Shown here: positions 1 through 12,130 of the stretch, piece by piece
Numbering within the stretch: the first letter of the stretch is position 1
Layout of the letters: each line of letters starts with the position of its first letter
Source of the DNA: Pogonophryne albipinna
Taxonomy: Eukaryota > Chordata > Actinopteri > Perciformes > Artedidraconidae
Assembly (NCBI GenBank): GCA_028583405.1
Contig: CM053264.1
Span: 11,633,287 to 11,697,286, forward strand
Length of the DNA: 64,000 nt
Direction of reading: 5' to 3'
Program-made: the position numbers and the translations under genes
Notes under the pieces: model-generated
What the model was told of the DNA's origin: nothing
Database searches by the model: none
What the model saw: only the letters and a program-made list of their open reading frames with translations

Positions 1-294
1 TACTTTGGTCCCAGCTCTCTGCAGGTCATTGACTAGGTCCCCCCGTGTGGTTCTGGGATTTTTGCTCATCGTTCTTGTGATCATTTTGACCCCACGGGGT
101 GAGATCTTGCGTGGAGCCCCAGATCGAGGGAGATTATCAGTGGTCTTGTATGTCTTCCATTTTCTAATAATTGCTCCCACAGTTGATTTCTTCACACCGA
201 ACTGCTTACCTATTGCAGATTCAGTCTTCCCAGCCTGGTGCAGGTCTACAATTTTGTTTCTGGTGTCCTTTGACAGCTCTTTGGTCTTGGCCAT
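1..294 (-). CDS. Tc1-like transposase, N-terminal part, cut by window edge
   Basis: Reading the minus strand from the ATG at 294 gives 98 codons with no stop, running off the window at base 1. The protein starts [20 protein letters not shown], followed by a second helix-turn-helix segment and a PRSGAPRK stretch. This is the paired-like DNA-binding region (PAI and RED subdomains with the GRPR-like linker) of fish Tc1/mariner transposases, which bind the terminal inverted repeats; the full protein is usually about 340 aa. The catalytic DDE half would lie outside the window, so intactness cannot be judged. The open frame and good motifs suggest a fairly young copy. It differs in sequence from the deleted Tc1 copy at 61.6-62.6 kb, so the two belong to different Tc1 subfamilies. 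Confidence 0.85.
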   Translation of the reverse strand, partial: MAKTKELSKDTRNKIVDLHQAGKTESAIGKQFGVKKSTVGAIIRKWKTYKTTDNLPRSGAPRKISPRGVKMITRTMSKNPRTTRGDLVNDLQRAGTKV

Positions 295-1659
295 AGTGGA
301 GTTTGGAGTGTGACTGTTTGTCAGTGTATAGTACCTCTCTTTTCCCTGAACACTGCCCTTTTTATTCATCCTCCCCTAATCTTCCCTCTTTTCCTCTCGT
401 TGTCCATATCCCCTCCGTCTCACCCCCCCCCCCCCCCCCCCACACTTCTCTCTCTTCCTCCCTCGGTGACAGTAAACAGCCCTCCTGCTGCGTGGCTCCT
501 CTTACAGCCTGCCTCCATCCTGATTCCCCTCTTTCTCCTCCTTTTTATCCCCTTTTCTCTCTAACCATCAGTCGCTCGGCCTAAAAGCTACAGGCGCTCT
601 CCAGACACTGGCTTAAAAGTGACAAGAGGTCGAGAGAAATCAAAGGCTTTAAAGAGGAAAGTGATGAAGAGGTCAACAGCAGGGACGATGAGGAGGATGA
701 CAATAAGGTGCCAGTGATCATGAGGAAGAGAGTGGCTGATAGAAAACTCTTAACATGACAAAAACAGCATAAGTGATGAAGATGATTGAGTTTGTAATCC
801 AGTCCTACTGATGCTGATTTTTGTCCCAGACGAATCGTTTTTTGATGAGATCTCCTAACAAAAATATCTCCTCGAAAGACACTTAGAGGAACTTGTACAA
901 AAGCTGCAGAGGTAGACTTAGTGTGTATTTAAGCAGTGATAGTTCCTCCAGTTTTGCAGAGAAATCAGCCCAGACAAGCTAAATAAAATCACTCGTCTCT
1001 AACTTATAACCAGATGCCCTGCTCGCCCATGCAGTTTGGATCTGAAGCTGCGTGCCAACCTCACCTGGCTGTAACATTTAGATTAGGCGGCTGTAATTGG
1101 GGCTGCCTCACATTTTATTACCGCAAAGCCAGTCCTTTACAGAGTTAGAACATCACTCTTCATGACATCTGAATCAGTCCTCTGTATAGCCGCACACCTC
1201 GCATTATGGCACCGTGATTTCCTCGTCAAATTCTGTGTATCAAGAAATGATTGATGGCTAATGCTGCCCGTTAATTTGCACTGGGTTTATACTGGTGGTG
1301 AAACTGACATTTTGGCAAAGGGAGAATAGCTTTCCTTCCAGCTGCAGTCTGCAGGAACCAACACAAAGATAACCTGACCCCATAAACCTTACCTGTTCTC
1401 ACTGCAGCAGTGTACTGTGCTATCATTTGTAATCAAATATCTTTAATACAGCCTCTGCACACCACCTTTACTTTGCTTTTACCACTGTCCTCATCACACA
1501 CTTGACATATGTAGACTTCAGCTGCACCCATTAGTAGACACATAAAGCTGAGTTTATGTCATCAAAAGTCAAATAACAATGCTTTGAAAATGCCTTCTAA
1601 GGTTGTAAGGCTCACTCTTTCTTTAAGTGCCGTCTACTTTACAGCCTGTCCTCCTACAA
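295..1659. other. Unassigned DNA with C-run and a short acidic open frame
   Basis: No recognised gene. A CT-rich stretch at about 355-560 contains a poly-C run at 423-440 and produces only low-complexity open frames. A plus-strand frame at about 582-759 is open for 58 codons without an ATG and reads as a plausible acidic peptide (key piece FKEESDEEVNSRDDEEDD). The remainder to 1659 is ordinary AT-rich DNA with no visible repeat. Confidence 0.4.
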
Positions 1660-2225
1660 AAAACGACCATATAGATCGATTGTTCAGCAGCTAAATACGA
1701 CCCAGAGTCACGTTTTAAAGTGTAGCACCTCTAGTGGTCGTGTAAGAAACAACATGCTCCTGTCGATTGCAAACGCTCCGGAGGAACGTTTATTCACAAA
1801 TAAGTAACCCTCTCTGGAAAATCCTAAATTGTGGAATAGTTTGGACATTAAAATGCTTTTTGATTAGATTTCTGGCGAGAAGTGTATATTGTACTCTGAG
1901 AATCCACGTCCAGTCGATGTGTAGGATCTACAGTTTGATAGATATTACGAAGATGATTTGAGGTCTCGCCAGGATAACGTGTATATGGGGCAGCTTCCAT
2001 GTAAAGTTAGCGTGGGTGAAAACAGTTTTTCCGGTCTCGAAGTTTTCATAATAAAACCGGATATATTCCCATCACTGTCAAATGATTACACAGTGATATC
2101 TGCATTACTCATCCACTAAAAAACATCAGTTTATCCTTGTTAATTACACAATATGGATTGGTTTAAATTGTGTACAATGCTTTTGTGTTTTTAACCTTCG
2201 ATTTGGAGAAACAAATTGTTTTTTC
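1660..2225 (+). repeat. Left arm of a large imperfect inverted repeat
   Basis: This segment is the reverse complement, with many substitutions and small indels, of about 9690-10207. Shared landmarks in the same order include ACGACCA at the outer edge, TGATTAGATTTCTGGCGAGA, the segment ATCCACGTCCAGTCGAT, GATAGATATTACGAAGATGA and TTTAAATTGTGTACAATGCT. The arms are roughly 520-560 bp and lie about 7.5 kb apart. This could be the long terminal inverted repeats of a large DNA element or two oppositely oriented copies of one dispersed repeat. No long open frame lies in it. Confidence 0.7.
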
Positions 2226-3035
2226 GGAGTTTAGACACTACAGAGTTTCCGAAGACACTACACTACCCAGAATCCCCAGCTATCATTTGGGACTACAACA
2301 TCCGCCTTGCTTTACAAACCCCGTGATTAGCCCTCAAGCTCTGTGATTGGATGTTGGAGTGGCAGTGCGACAAGGTTACGCCGAGCGTCAAACAGCTCTT
2401 TGAAATGGAATGGAACCACGCCAGACTATCCAAAACTGGACTTGGACGGGTCCAGCCCAGCCCTCCCCCAGTGGCGGAGCCAGGACATGTTCAGTGGGGT
2501 GGCCAGGATGGAACCAGTGATCATTTTGGGGTGGCATTGAAATCATTATTATATGAACATAAAAATACATCTCACTATAAATAAGGGGTTATTTAAGGCA
2601 CCTACAACACACCTCTACATTATTTGGGATCAAGTGGTGGAATAGATCAAATAATATTCAGTATATCTAACAATTCCTTTCGTATTCCCGCAGGCAAAGT
2701 ATCAACGAAGCTTACATTATACAAATGTAATGCAATACACAGACTGTTTAGCTTATGGTGATCAGCAGCACTATGGGCTCATTCTCTCAGTGTATCATCA
2801 GGAATACAGAGACACACACACATCATTTAAATAAGAGTTTTTAAATTAAATGATAGGTTAAGAATAAACATCTTAAAGTAAATAACAATAAACAATAGCC
2901 CTTAACCCTGTAAGGCCCCCGGTTGTAATTTTACAACATTACTTTAAGCTATCCTAAAAAAGTCAGTAAATGTTCAGGGGTAGACATTAAGGGTAAAATG
3001 TCACTGGCCCTCCGGGCCGGTGGAATTGTATTATC

Positions 3036-3127
3036 ACTGGCCCCACCATTGTAACCTCTGGCCCCACCATTGTAACCACTGGCCCCACCATTGTAACCAC
3101 TGGCCCCACCATTGTAACCACTGGCCC
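3036..3127. repeat. 21-bp minisatellite
   Basis: About four tandem copies of a 21-bp unit containing GGCCCCACCATTGTAACC, followed by a partial copy. The minus strand reads through as repeated GYNGGAS. The unit length is a multiple of three, which explains a spurious open frame here. Lies within the hAT-type composite. Confidence 0.9.
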
Positions 3128-3528
3128 GGAGCATTCGTCCAAAAGAAATCGACTAATAATGAAGAAAATTAACACATTTGTTGCAAAAGTAATTTATGCA
3201 CTAACTACATTACTACTTGTACTACAACATTTGAATCATCAGTTCTTCCTCATTTTCCTCAATTGTTCATATTTGGTTTATTAAAATAATGATATTGTGG
3301 TCATTGTTAAAAAAATGTCTGCTATTATGAGTATTATTATTTGTATAATGCGCTTTCTGCCTTCCTGTCATTAGGAGTTAGAAATGTAATGGCTATAGAT
3401 TAGATTAGAACCTTCATTATCCTAAACTGCTGGGACATTTCCCTATAGCCAATACCTTTATATTGTCTACTCTTCACTTACTTGTCAGCATAGGTCGGCA
3501 TTGATGTATAGAGCCGACAGAAGACCTT

Positions 3529-4897
3529 AGAGGCTTCTCAATTCTTAAATTTCCCCTCCTCGACTCCCCTCCTCGACTCCCCTCCTCGATACTTAGTCCC
3601 GCCCTCATGAGATGCGAGCGGAGGACCGAGGAGGGGAACCGAGGAGAGAGGAGGGGAAGCAGCAGACGTTTAAAGAAATGAGAACTCCTCTCCTCTGAGC
3701 GGTCATATTAAAGCGACGTCCGTTCATTATTACGTGGCAACAGCTGTCATAGCTGCATTTTATAATCTCTGTTACATCAGCTGAACATTGTTCCCCCACA
3801 TATTTACTTTGAATTAATTGAGAGTGCGGTATAATGAGACAACAGGCTACAGATGCGGACACACACAAATATATTTATATAAATTTAAAGTATGAGAGCA
3901 TTCTCATAATAACGTAACACAATCAGAGACTGGATATATCCCCCCCTCTCTCTGGTCGCTGAAATGGGGAATTGAAATTACGGGCCGAAAGTAAGCAGAG
4001 GACACCAAACCAACTGAGACCCGTCTGTCCGCCGCATCTACGCACTGTACAACACACACCTACACACTGTACCACACACACACCTACACACTGTACCACA
4101 CACACACCTACACACTGTACCACACACACACCTACACACTGTACCACACACACCTACACACTGTACCACACACACACCTACACACTGTACCACACACACA
4201 CCTACACACTGTACCACACACACACCTACACACTGTACCACACACACCTACACACTGTACCACACACACACCTACACACTGTACCACACACACACCTACA
4301 CACTGTACCACACACACACCTACACACTGTACCACACACACACCTACACACTGTACCACACACACCTACAGCTCCTAAAGCATAATCAGGCTACAGCCGT
4401 TGTGTATTTTATTATGTGAAGCACTAAATGGTTTTAGAAAAATATCGACTCTTGGTTTGTAGATATCTAAACTAAAGCAAATAAAGAGAGTAGGCCTGTT
4501 ACAGTATACTGAGTGATATATATTTTACACACTGCTCTGCTTTCTGCACGGACCTCACAGCTGTTCTCACTGTAAACATCGCGACGCGATGAAAGCAGTT
4601 TCTAAAATAATATCCAGGGGATGCATGCAGAGCTGTCATTGGCTGAGATAAGTCCGGCCGTGCGTCACGCCTCCACCGTTCCCGGAAATGCATACGCGGA
4701 GGAGCCGTGGAGGAACCATCAGTGTATCCTCGGTTATAGCTCCTCCAGAGAGCCTCCTCGATGCTCGATGCTCGGTCCTCGGTGTGCATTTAGAGAAATT
4801 AGATGTCCTTCAAAATGGCGCGCTGAAATTCATTTCCGGGTCACTACCGGAGGACCGAGGAGTCGAGGAGGGGAAATTTGAGTATTGAGAAGCCTCT
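3529..4897. mobile_element. TIR DNA element nested in the hAT composite, 3-bp TSD
   Basis: The left end AGAGGCTTCTCAATTCTTAA and the right end, which finishes TATTGAGAAGCCTCT, are inverted repeats. Similarity continues inward through CCCCTCCTCGACTC for about 45 bp. The flanking trinucleotide is CTT on both sides (3526-3528 and 4898-4900), consistent with a 3-bp target duplication as made by PIF/Harbinger or CACTA-type elements. The subterminal regions carry further GAGGACCGAGGAG-type repeats. No transposase is seen, and the middle is occupied by a CA-rich minisatellite. Non-autonomous; the superfamily is an inference. Confidence 0.65.
4044..4372. repeat. 22-24-bp CA-rich minisatellite
   Basis: About fourteen tandem units of the form CCTACACACTGTACCACACA with one or two CA variations between units. 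It is open in several frames on both strands (HTHLHTVP or CVGVCVVQ repeats); these are not genes. Confidence 0.95.
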
Positions 4898-5353
4898 CTT
4901 GTTTATATTGGCATCATATTGAGAGGTGCAGCCAGTGACACATCCTAAAACCAGGAAGTAAGCTGCAGGTTCCCTCGACAAAAAGCAATGGGATTTCTCC
5001 ACAGGGTTTTGGAAAATAGCTGGAAATAAGGTCTGTGGAAAACAAACCTGTTTGATAAATGCACGTTTTGTTCAGCCGGATAATCTCCACATGTCTACCC
5101 TACTTTTATAATTTTCGAATCATAAATCTAATCGATAGATTATAAAAGGGTTTTAGGACGCGTCACTGCACCAGAAGCCAACTCCATCGATCAAGCTGGC
5201 TGAAACTTCCTCTCCCTCTTCTTCTCATGCTCTCTGTCACTCTCCTTTAACTCCTCCGGTGACTTTCTTTTATTTGAAGATTGTTTTTTGCACGGCGCTT
5301 GGACGGTTACCGCTGGTATTAAAAACATTTTGGCTAATGGTTAGGTGGCGCGA

Positions 5354-5982
5354 CAGTGTAAATGCATTTTTAATAAGAACATTTTTGAATGGAACATTCT
5401 CAACATGAATGCATAAATCCAAATAAATATAACTTACATATGTGGGAAAATACTGTGTTTGAAATGTGTAATTGAAATTAGATGCTAGCTTTTTGTTTTG
5501 ATATATATATATATATTTTGTATTCCAGTCTCCCTTCAGATATGTTAAGTGGCATGGCATTCAACACAATGCTTCTCACCTCCTTCAGTTGGGAGAAAAG
5601 CTGGTTCAGGTTCAGCCTTATGGGGGTACAGGGCTGCTGAGCCTAGAGATGGATCTGTTGGTCCTGGCACCAGGGGGAGGGACAACTGATTTAGTGAATA
5701 GCTGCTAAAAATCTACCTGTATTTGTTAAATGTCAGCTAAAAGACCAGTGCAATTAAAAACCTGTATAGATATTAACAGTACTTAATGTCAGCTTAGTAA
5801 AAAAAAACATAACAATTATTATTTACAATGGACTAAGCTTAGCTGACACAATTCCACCACTCATGGACCACACCCACCTTTTCTTTTGAAAAACTGGGTG
5901 TCGCCCTTTAGTCCCTCTCTCTTGTTTTTCTCTCCTTTCTTTTGTCTTTTGAAAGCCTGACTTTGTAAGTCGTTGACACATG
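5354..5982 (-). repeat. Duplicated block, copy A (decayed hAT-like coding part)
   Basis: A block of about 630 bp is repeated in direct orientation at 7186-7822 with high identity, including the same (TA)n run and the same flanking words. The minus strand carries an open stretch PLVPGPTDPSLGSAALYPHK in both copies, and a basic stretch RLSKDKRKERKTRERD near 5900-5990. These look like the linker and basic N-terminus of a ZMYM/TTF-type hAT transposase, a family-level inference. Stops and frameshifts elsewhere show it is not functional. Confidence 0.55.
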
Positions 5983-6135
5983 GTATACAGGGTTTCCCAC
6001 ACATAGACTATACTTGGGCGGGCCGCCCAGGTATATTAACGGCCGCCCAGGTATATTAACGGCCGCCCAAGTATATTTCTTCTTTTTTTTTAATAATATA
6101 TATATATATTTGTTTTCGTCCGTGACCACGACACC
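5983..6135. mobile_element. Second hAT-like terminal sequence with GGCCGCCC repeats
   Basis: Begins CAGGGTTTCCCACACATAG, a hAT-style terminus, followed by two copies of CGCCCAGGTATATTAACGGC and one diverged copy. A related copy lies at about 34848-35050, where the words CCCAGGTATATTAACGGC and GATCCCTCGCTCTAC recur. Only one end is clear, so the boundaries of the whole element are unknown. Confidence 0.5.
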
Positions 6136-6469
6136 ATCTGCGATCGATTAACTTGTGGACAATGATCCCTCGCTCTACGCCTCCTGTACCCAGTCCCGGA
6201 CTGGCCATCGGGTGGACCGGGGGGTTTCCTGATGGCCTGGCCTGTTAAGTGGCCTGCCTCACACAGGGTGACTGGCTGTCTACATGATGTGGCCTGCCGA
6301 CATGGCCACTGTCATACAGATCATAAATCAAAGCCGTTGATTGGTCTCTGTGTGTCATTCATGCTCGGGATAACCTCAGCTCAGGTAAAGGACTCTCTGA
6401 GTGTTTAGATATTTAACTTAGTCTAAGTTCTCTGTGGGTCTCAAACGGTTTGGTCACCATTTATGTAAA

Positions 6470-7020
6470 CACATATTTCCATTTGAGAGGGTAGTGATTA
6501 GTAAAATATGCATGAATAAAAAATAAAAAGTTAACTAGGTGAAAAAAGGTAAGATACACTTTTAAAACTTGTTGAGAGCTAAAACTAGTCTTTGCTGCTG
6601 CCTCAAAGAGGAGCAGGGGGAGAGGAGGGAGGGAGGAGAGGCTGATTCAGGAGCACAGACACACTCACAACTATAAATGAACCAAAAATAAATAAACAAG
6701 TTTCAGTGTTTTTTTCATATTGGAAATGGTATGTTATTGGTTATGGCCATGATTTTATGATTATTGAAATGTATACAGTTCTGTTTCATATAGGTGTTCC
6801 CATAGATCTAGTCTCTTTATTTTCCCCTCAAAATGCACCAGATTGATGCATTTAACTCCAACATTTAAAAAAAAATCTTACCGGGGGGAGCACCCTAGAC
6901 GATTTGAGGTCCACCCCCACTTTAAATCACATTGATAGGTTCCTAAATACATTTACCATTTTTTTTTAAATAGTAACCCATGTCCATATGTTTATTTGTG
7001 GGTAGTAGATTTAAACTATA
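6470..7020. repeat. Dispersed repeat shared with 14.1-14.5 kb and 48.0-48.2 kb
   Basis: The order CAGTTCTGTTTCATAT, CCATAGATCTA, TGCACCAGATTGATGC, AGGTCC with a C-run, then AACTAAATACATTT-like sequence is shared with 14280-14480. A shorter part (TGCACCAGATTGATGCATTT) is shared with 48183-48215. In the latter two places it lies inside hAT-type elements, so here too it is probably the inside of a hAT-derived, non-coding element. Confidence 0.55.
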
Positions 7021-7185
7021 GGGCTATCACTATGGGCCCTGCCTGTACCTGTTCGCTCTGCCATCGCGTGAAGGGTCTGCTAACAAGCGACGAACAGAAA
7101 GGTTAATGTTGTTGCACGTCACGTCACCTCACTATTTGATATAAGACTAACATTCCTGACAATAGATCTCAATAGTCATCTTTTA

Positions 7186-7822
7186 TGGTGTAAATGCATT
7201 TTTAATAATAAAATTTTTGAATGGAACATTCTCAACATGAATGTATACATCCAAATAAATATAACTTAAATATGTGGGAAAACACTGTGTTTGAAATGTG
7301 TAATTTAAATTAGATGCTAGCTTTTTGTTTTGATATATATATATATATTTTGTATTCCAGTCTCCCTTCAGATATGTTAAGTGGCATGGCATTCAACACA
7401 ATGCTGCTCACCTCCTTCAGTTGGGAGAAAAGCTGGTTCAGGTTCAGCCTTATGGGGGGACAGGGCTGCTGAGCCTAGAGATGGATCTGTTGGTCCTGGC
7501 ACCAGGGGGAGGGACAACTGATTTAGTATGAATAGCTGCTAATAATCTACCTGTAAATGTTAAATGCTAAAAGACCAGTGCAATTAAAAACCTGTATAGA
7601 TATTAACAGTACTTAATGTCAGCTTAGTAAAAAAAAACATAACAATTATTATTTACAATGGACTAAGCTTAGCTAACAGACATAATTCCACCACTCATGG
7701 ACCACACCCACCTTTTCTTTTGAAAGACTGGGTGTCGCCCTTTAGTCCCTCTCTCTTGTTTTTCTCTCCTTTCTTTTCTCTTTTGAAAGCCTGACTTTGT
7801 GAGTCGTTGAGACATGGTACTA
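7186..7822 (-). repeat. Duplicated block, copy B (decayed hAT-like coding part)
   Basis: Direct repeat of 5354-5982. On the minus strand a frame from 7854 reads LTKSGFQKRKERREKQERGT, the lysine/arginine-rich start typical of ZMYM/TTF-type hAT transposases, and further in the conserved linker PGPTDPSLGSAALSPHK. Its place about 330 bp inside the right terminus of the hAT composite suits a transposase start. The hAT dimerisation and RNase-H-like domains are absent. Confidence 0.55.
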
Positions 7823-8644
7823 CACACGTAAGTACTAGCATCCCTGCTCCTCACATGCTCACACTAGTGTCTGCTAGAAAGTGCCGGTGGTGCTGCACCG
7901 CGTTTGGAGGCAGGACCAAACCATTACATGTAAATAGAACGGGGTGTACAGAGGCTTTGGATAATTAACTTTTGGAAGAAAATAAGTTAAATGAATTGTA
8001 AGTTTAGTGAGTACTTTACATTATCGATATAACGTCCTATTAATGTTAATTCTTGATGAATGATGAAAGGTTACTTAAACATTTTTTTCTTAATGTTCTA
8101 AAATAGTTTGGGCCCCCGTGGTGAGAGTGTTTGGGGTGGCCAATAGGGTGGCCAGGATTCACCCCCAGCCACCCCCCAGCTCTGCCACTGCCCTCCCCCC
8201 CCCCCAGAATTACACATGCTGGCTATTGTGTGTTTCGCAACATGTTCTATGGCACGTCTCTACTGGGAATTGTAGTTTTAAAAGACGTTTTCGTATTTCC
8301 CACAATTAGAAGTTGCCAGTATTAAACTGTATACATCCCTGGAGGTTTAGGGGATATGAAACACAGTGGTGTTATCAAATTTAAAACATATAATTAATAA
8401 ATGGGTGAAAATTGCTTGTGTCCATAATGGGCAGCATTAATATACCCACATGACAGCTAAGGTCAGAAGAGCTTTGTTTAACAACTGGTCTTATGTCTGT
8501 GACCCTCCTGTTGTTCATTGATGAGCCTGAAACATGCACTTGTCAAGGTTCAGATGCACATTTAGCAAATATGGCAGTAGCCATCGATCATCTTAAGATA
8601 AGATGATCCCAAGTTGGGAAATGTTTTTGTTACAGCAGCATGTA

Positions 8645-8800
8645 CTACTTTGTTCTACTCCACTACAATTCAGAGGTTAACCTAGTATTTTTACTCTACT
8701 ACATTTATTTTTGTTACTTTGCAGATTCTGATTAATGATGTGAAATATAAACAACCCTTAAATCAGACTTTAGTTACACCTGAGTCAAATTCAGCCTTAT
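8645..8800 (+). repeat. Short interspersed repeat, copy 1
   Basis: Shares TTTTACTCTACTACAT, TAATGATGTGAAAT, and TTAAATCAGACTTTAGTT with the longer copy at 32940-33370. This is a widespread fish repeat rich in TACTT and ACTCCACTACA words; its class is unclear. Truncated here. Confidence 0.6.
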
Positions 8801-9689
8801 CAGTTTGTCTGTTTTGCACATCCTCCTGTTAATATCTTTGGACGTCCTGCACTAAACTGTTTTATTGTAGAGATCACTACAGTATCTTCTTGATATTTTC
8901 TATTCTATATTTCTATCATTGACCCCTATTTTGTATGTAGGCTACTCTTAATATTTAAATGTTTTCATCAAATAAAACTTATTCAACAACTAAATTCAAT
9001 AACGTGCTTTAACCACTAGGCGGCGCGGGTTAAAAAACCAGTGGTCTAGTTAATAAAACATAATAATATCAAACATAATATGACTATTCACTTTATTGTG
9101 AGATTAAAACAGAACGGTAAAGGAAAATACAGTTTCAGTCTCTCGATGTGAAGCTTATGCATTGTACCATGAACTTGTATAGACCTGTAACAGTCAACTG
9201 CATGAGGAGTTGGAAAGGTAGTTCAGAAAATCAGTAATATCTTTAAAAACTACAAGTCCCTTTCTATCAGCTGTGCACCGTTATGGTGTAAATACAGACT
9301 ATCTACTAATTGGATCAAATATAAAAGTCAGCCGAATTAGTGTTGATACTGCAAGGAGACGTATTGTGTGAAAAGAAATGGAAGATGTTGTTTAATTGCT
9401 GATATATTTATGGTCCACGTCACGTTTTCAGTTTTGGCGGCATCTCTTCCAGTTTGTCAAAAGGTCTTCTGATCAGGGCTCTATAAATAAATATCTACGG
9501 CAGATCTGTAATATTTAATGCAGCCGAACCGTGTATTACAATGCCGTTATGTGATGACTTTCAAAGAGAAAAGCAAGAACACTCGGAATTAAGTATTATA
9601 TTATTTAAAAATGTTTTCCGATTTCATATCACATAAACACCAAATCCCGACGTGCATTGCGGCGTGATTTTAGCCTATCAAAACCTCTG
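8801..9689. other. Unassigned AT-rich DNA
   Basis: AT-rich sequence between the short interspersed repeat and the right inverted arm. No open frame of note, no RNA gene and no clear repeat seen. Confidence 0.4.
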
Positions 9690-10207
9690 AAAAAAGAAAT
9701 GTGTCTCAGAATCGAAAGAGAAAAACCTATGGGAAAAACACAAAAGCATTGTACACAATTTAAACCAATTAATGTCGTATAATTAACATGGATAAACTGA
9801 TGTTTTATTGGTGGATGAGTGCTGCAGATATCACTGTTACATCATTTGATCATTGGTTTTATTATGAAAACGTCGAGACCGGAAATACTGTTTTCAACCC
9901 GTAACTTTACATGCAGGCTGCCGCATACCTCAAATCATCTTCGTAATATCTATCAAACTATAGATCCTACATATCGACTGGACGTGGATTCTAAAAGTAC
10001 AATATATACTTCTCGCTAGAAATCTAATCAAAAAGCGTTTTAATGACCAAACTATCCTATAATTTAGGATTTTACAGAGAAGGTTATTTGTGAATAAACG
10101 ACCATCTGTAACGTTTGCATTCAACGGGAGCACTAGAGGGCGAACACTTTAAAACGTAATTATAGGTCGTAATAAGGGCTTGAACAATCGACCCATTTGG
10201 TCGTATG
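9690..10207 (-). repeat. Right arm of the large imperfect inverted repeat
   Basis: Reverse complement of 1660-2225. Contains AGCATTGTACACAATTTAAA, TCATCTTCGTAATATCTATC and ATCGACTGGACGTGGAT in the mirrored order, ending TTTGGTCGT at the outer edge. Loss or gain of short pieces between the arms shows they have diverged for some time. Confidence 0.7.
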
Positions 10208-10599
10208 AGTTGGAGGACTAGTTGCAGCAACTTTAATGTTAGAGGAAACTTTTGAGCTATGAAGAGCTAGTAGAGAGATATTGAAGAGGGTTGTAAATAG
10301 GTGACACATGGATGGAAGAACCAGTGTTTTTTTTGTAAATGTGTCCTCTGTCTGGATCAGGGCAGAAGTGGATCTTGCTGCAGCTGTGGTTTCAGAAGTC
10401 TCTGTTGTTGTCTCTTTCTCTGGTCTTCTCCCTTTTATAGACGGATCAGATGCTGTTGAAGTATTGAACTGGATGCATGGAAGAAGCGGGAAGAAATATT
10501 TGATGTGTTGTAGTAACACTTGTTGCATTGATGTATCCCCAAAGCGTGTTTTTACACAGTGTTGTAATTTGTGTTGTTGAATTGACCGTGGCGTGTGTC

Positions 10600-10813
<214 letters not shown>

Positions 10814-10933
10814 TATCAAAGTATCCAGTAGAAATGTAAAATGTGTGAAATAGCTTCTCCGTGTGGAAAAAATTACTCATAATTCTCCTCATCTCACACT
10901 CTGTGGGGCTTGAAGACATCCTGCAGGGCTTAT

Positions 10934-10948
10934 GCACACGCACGCACG

Positions 10949-11027
<79 letters not shown>
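10934..11027. repeat. (CA)n microsatellite with CACG start
   Basis: CA repeat of about 94 bp beginning with several CACG units. It lies 120 bp from the previous TG tract in opposite polarity. Confidence 0.97.
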
Positions 11028-11031
<4 letters not shown>

Positions 11032-11833
11032 GGCCAGGTCAGAGCCCCAAAGCTTCTGTGGCAACTTGTAGGACCAGAATAATCACTTCCATAATGTGTC
11101 CCTACAGCGCGGGGAGAGAGTTAGTGTGGAAGAAAGTGAGCGAGCGGAGAGAGAGAGAGAGAGCACTTTTCTTTCCTTGGCTGGAGGCTTTTGTCGCTCG
11201 CCCTGCGGGGGCTTTTAGTCCTCAGCTCCAACTTATCGGCTGTCCAGCCATGTGGGGTGGGTCGCTGAGAGAGCGCAGGAGCGGGGGGGCAATTGATACA
11301 GTAAAAAGCCCTGACGGTGGAGGGCTCTGGGTCTTTTTTTATTTATTTTTTTGTGGATGGAGGGGGGGCTTTGTGTGTGCCGAGAGGTCAGAGCTACAGT
11401 CGATCGCCCCCCTCCCTCTTCCTCCCGTTCTATTCTTTGCTTTTTCCTCTCCCTCCTATCGCCGCGATTGATCTATTTTCCGGTCTCTAGCTGTCGTGTG
11501 TTTACGGCGGTTCAATATGTGATTTTTAATATCATAGGCACCTGCCAATTGAGCATTACGTTGGAGAGACATACACACACACCTGGACATTTTATTTTAT
11601 GAATCACTTGCTGTTTTTATGCCTTGAATGTAATGCAGGCTTTTAATGCAAGGCTAACAGACTCTGTTTCCCTCATAGAGACAAGTCAGCCCGAGCCCAT
11701 TAAGTTGATACTGTAGTGACTTGTTTATTAAACAAGGGGCACAAATATATTCTTTCATACATTAACAGTCTCTATTTGTGGCCCTACTCTCCAAGTGTGT
11801 GGGTTTGTGTGCACTGTATGCAGAGAGAGCTGT

Positions 11834-11848
<15 letters not shown>
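11028..11848. other. Unassigned segment, moderately GC-rich
   Basis: Contains short GAGAGA and T-rich runs. A 179-codon open frame crosses it from the CA repeat, but its residues show no family resemblance and it begins inside the microsatellite. No gene is supported. Confidence 0.35.

Positions 11849-12130
<282 letters not shown>

Larger units (their letters stand above)
2469..8190 (-). mobile_element. hAT-type element, composite and degenerate, with 8-bp TSD
   Basis: The left end begins CAGTGGCGGAGC and the right end finishes GCTCTGCCACTG, which are inverted repeats of each other. Both ends are bounded by the identical octamer CCCTCCCC (2461-2468 and 8191-8198), the 8-bp duplication expected of hAT elements. 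The octamer is C-rich, which weakens the argument a little. Near the right end, minus-strand reading 7854-7669 gives SGFQKRKERREKQERGTKGR, like the basic N-terminus of ZMYM/TTF-type hAT transposases, so the element probably reads leftward. No complete transposase survives. The interior has been enlarged by other elements, including the one at 3529-4897 and a hAT-like end at 5983. Confidence 0.6.

Noticed and set aside
3972..4385. Possible repeat protein THTPTHCT or CRISPR-like regularly spaced repeat
   Set aside because: It is a CA-rich minisatellite with almost no spacer; CRISPR arrays are not expected in vertebrate DNA.
10160..10528. 122-codon minus frame rich in S and T
   Set aside because: Overlaps the edge of the inverted repeat arm; no domain or good start context.
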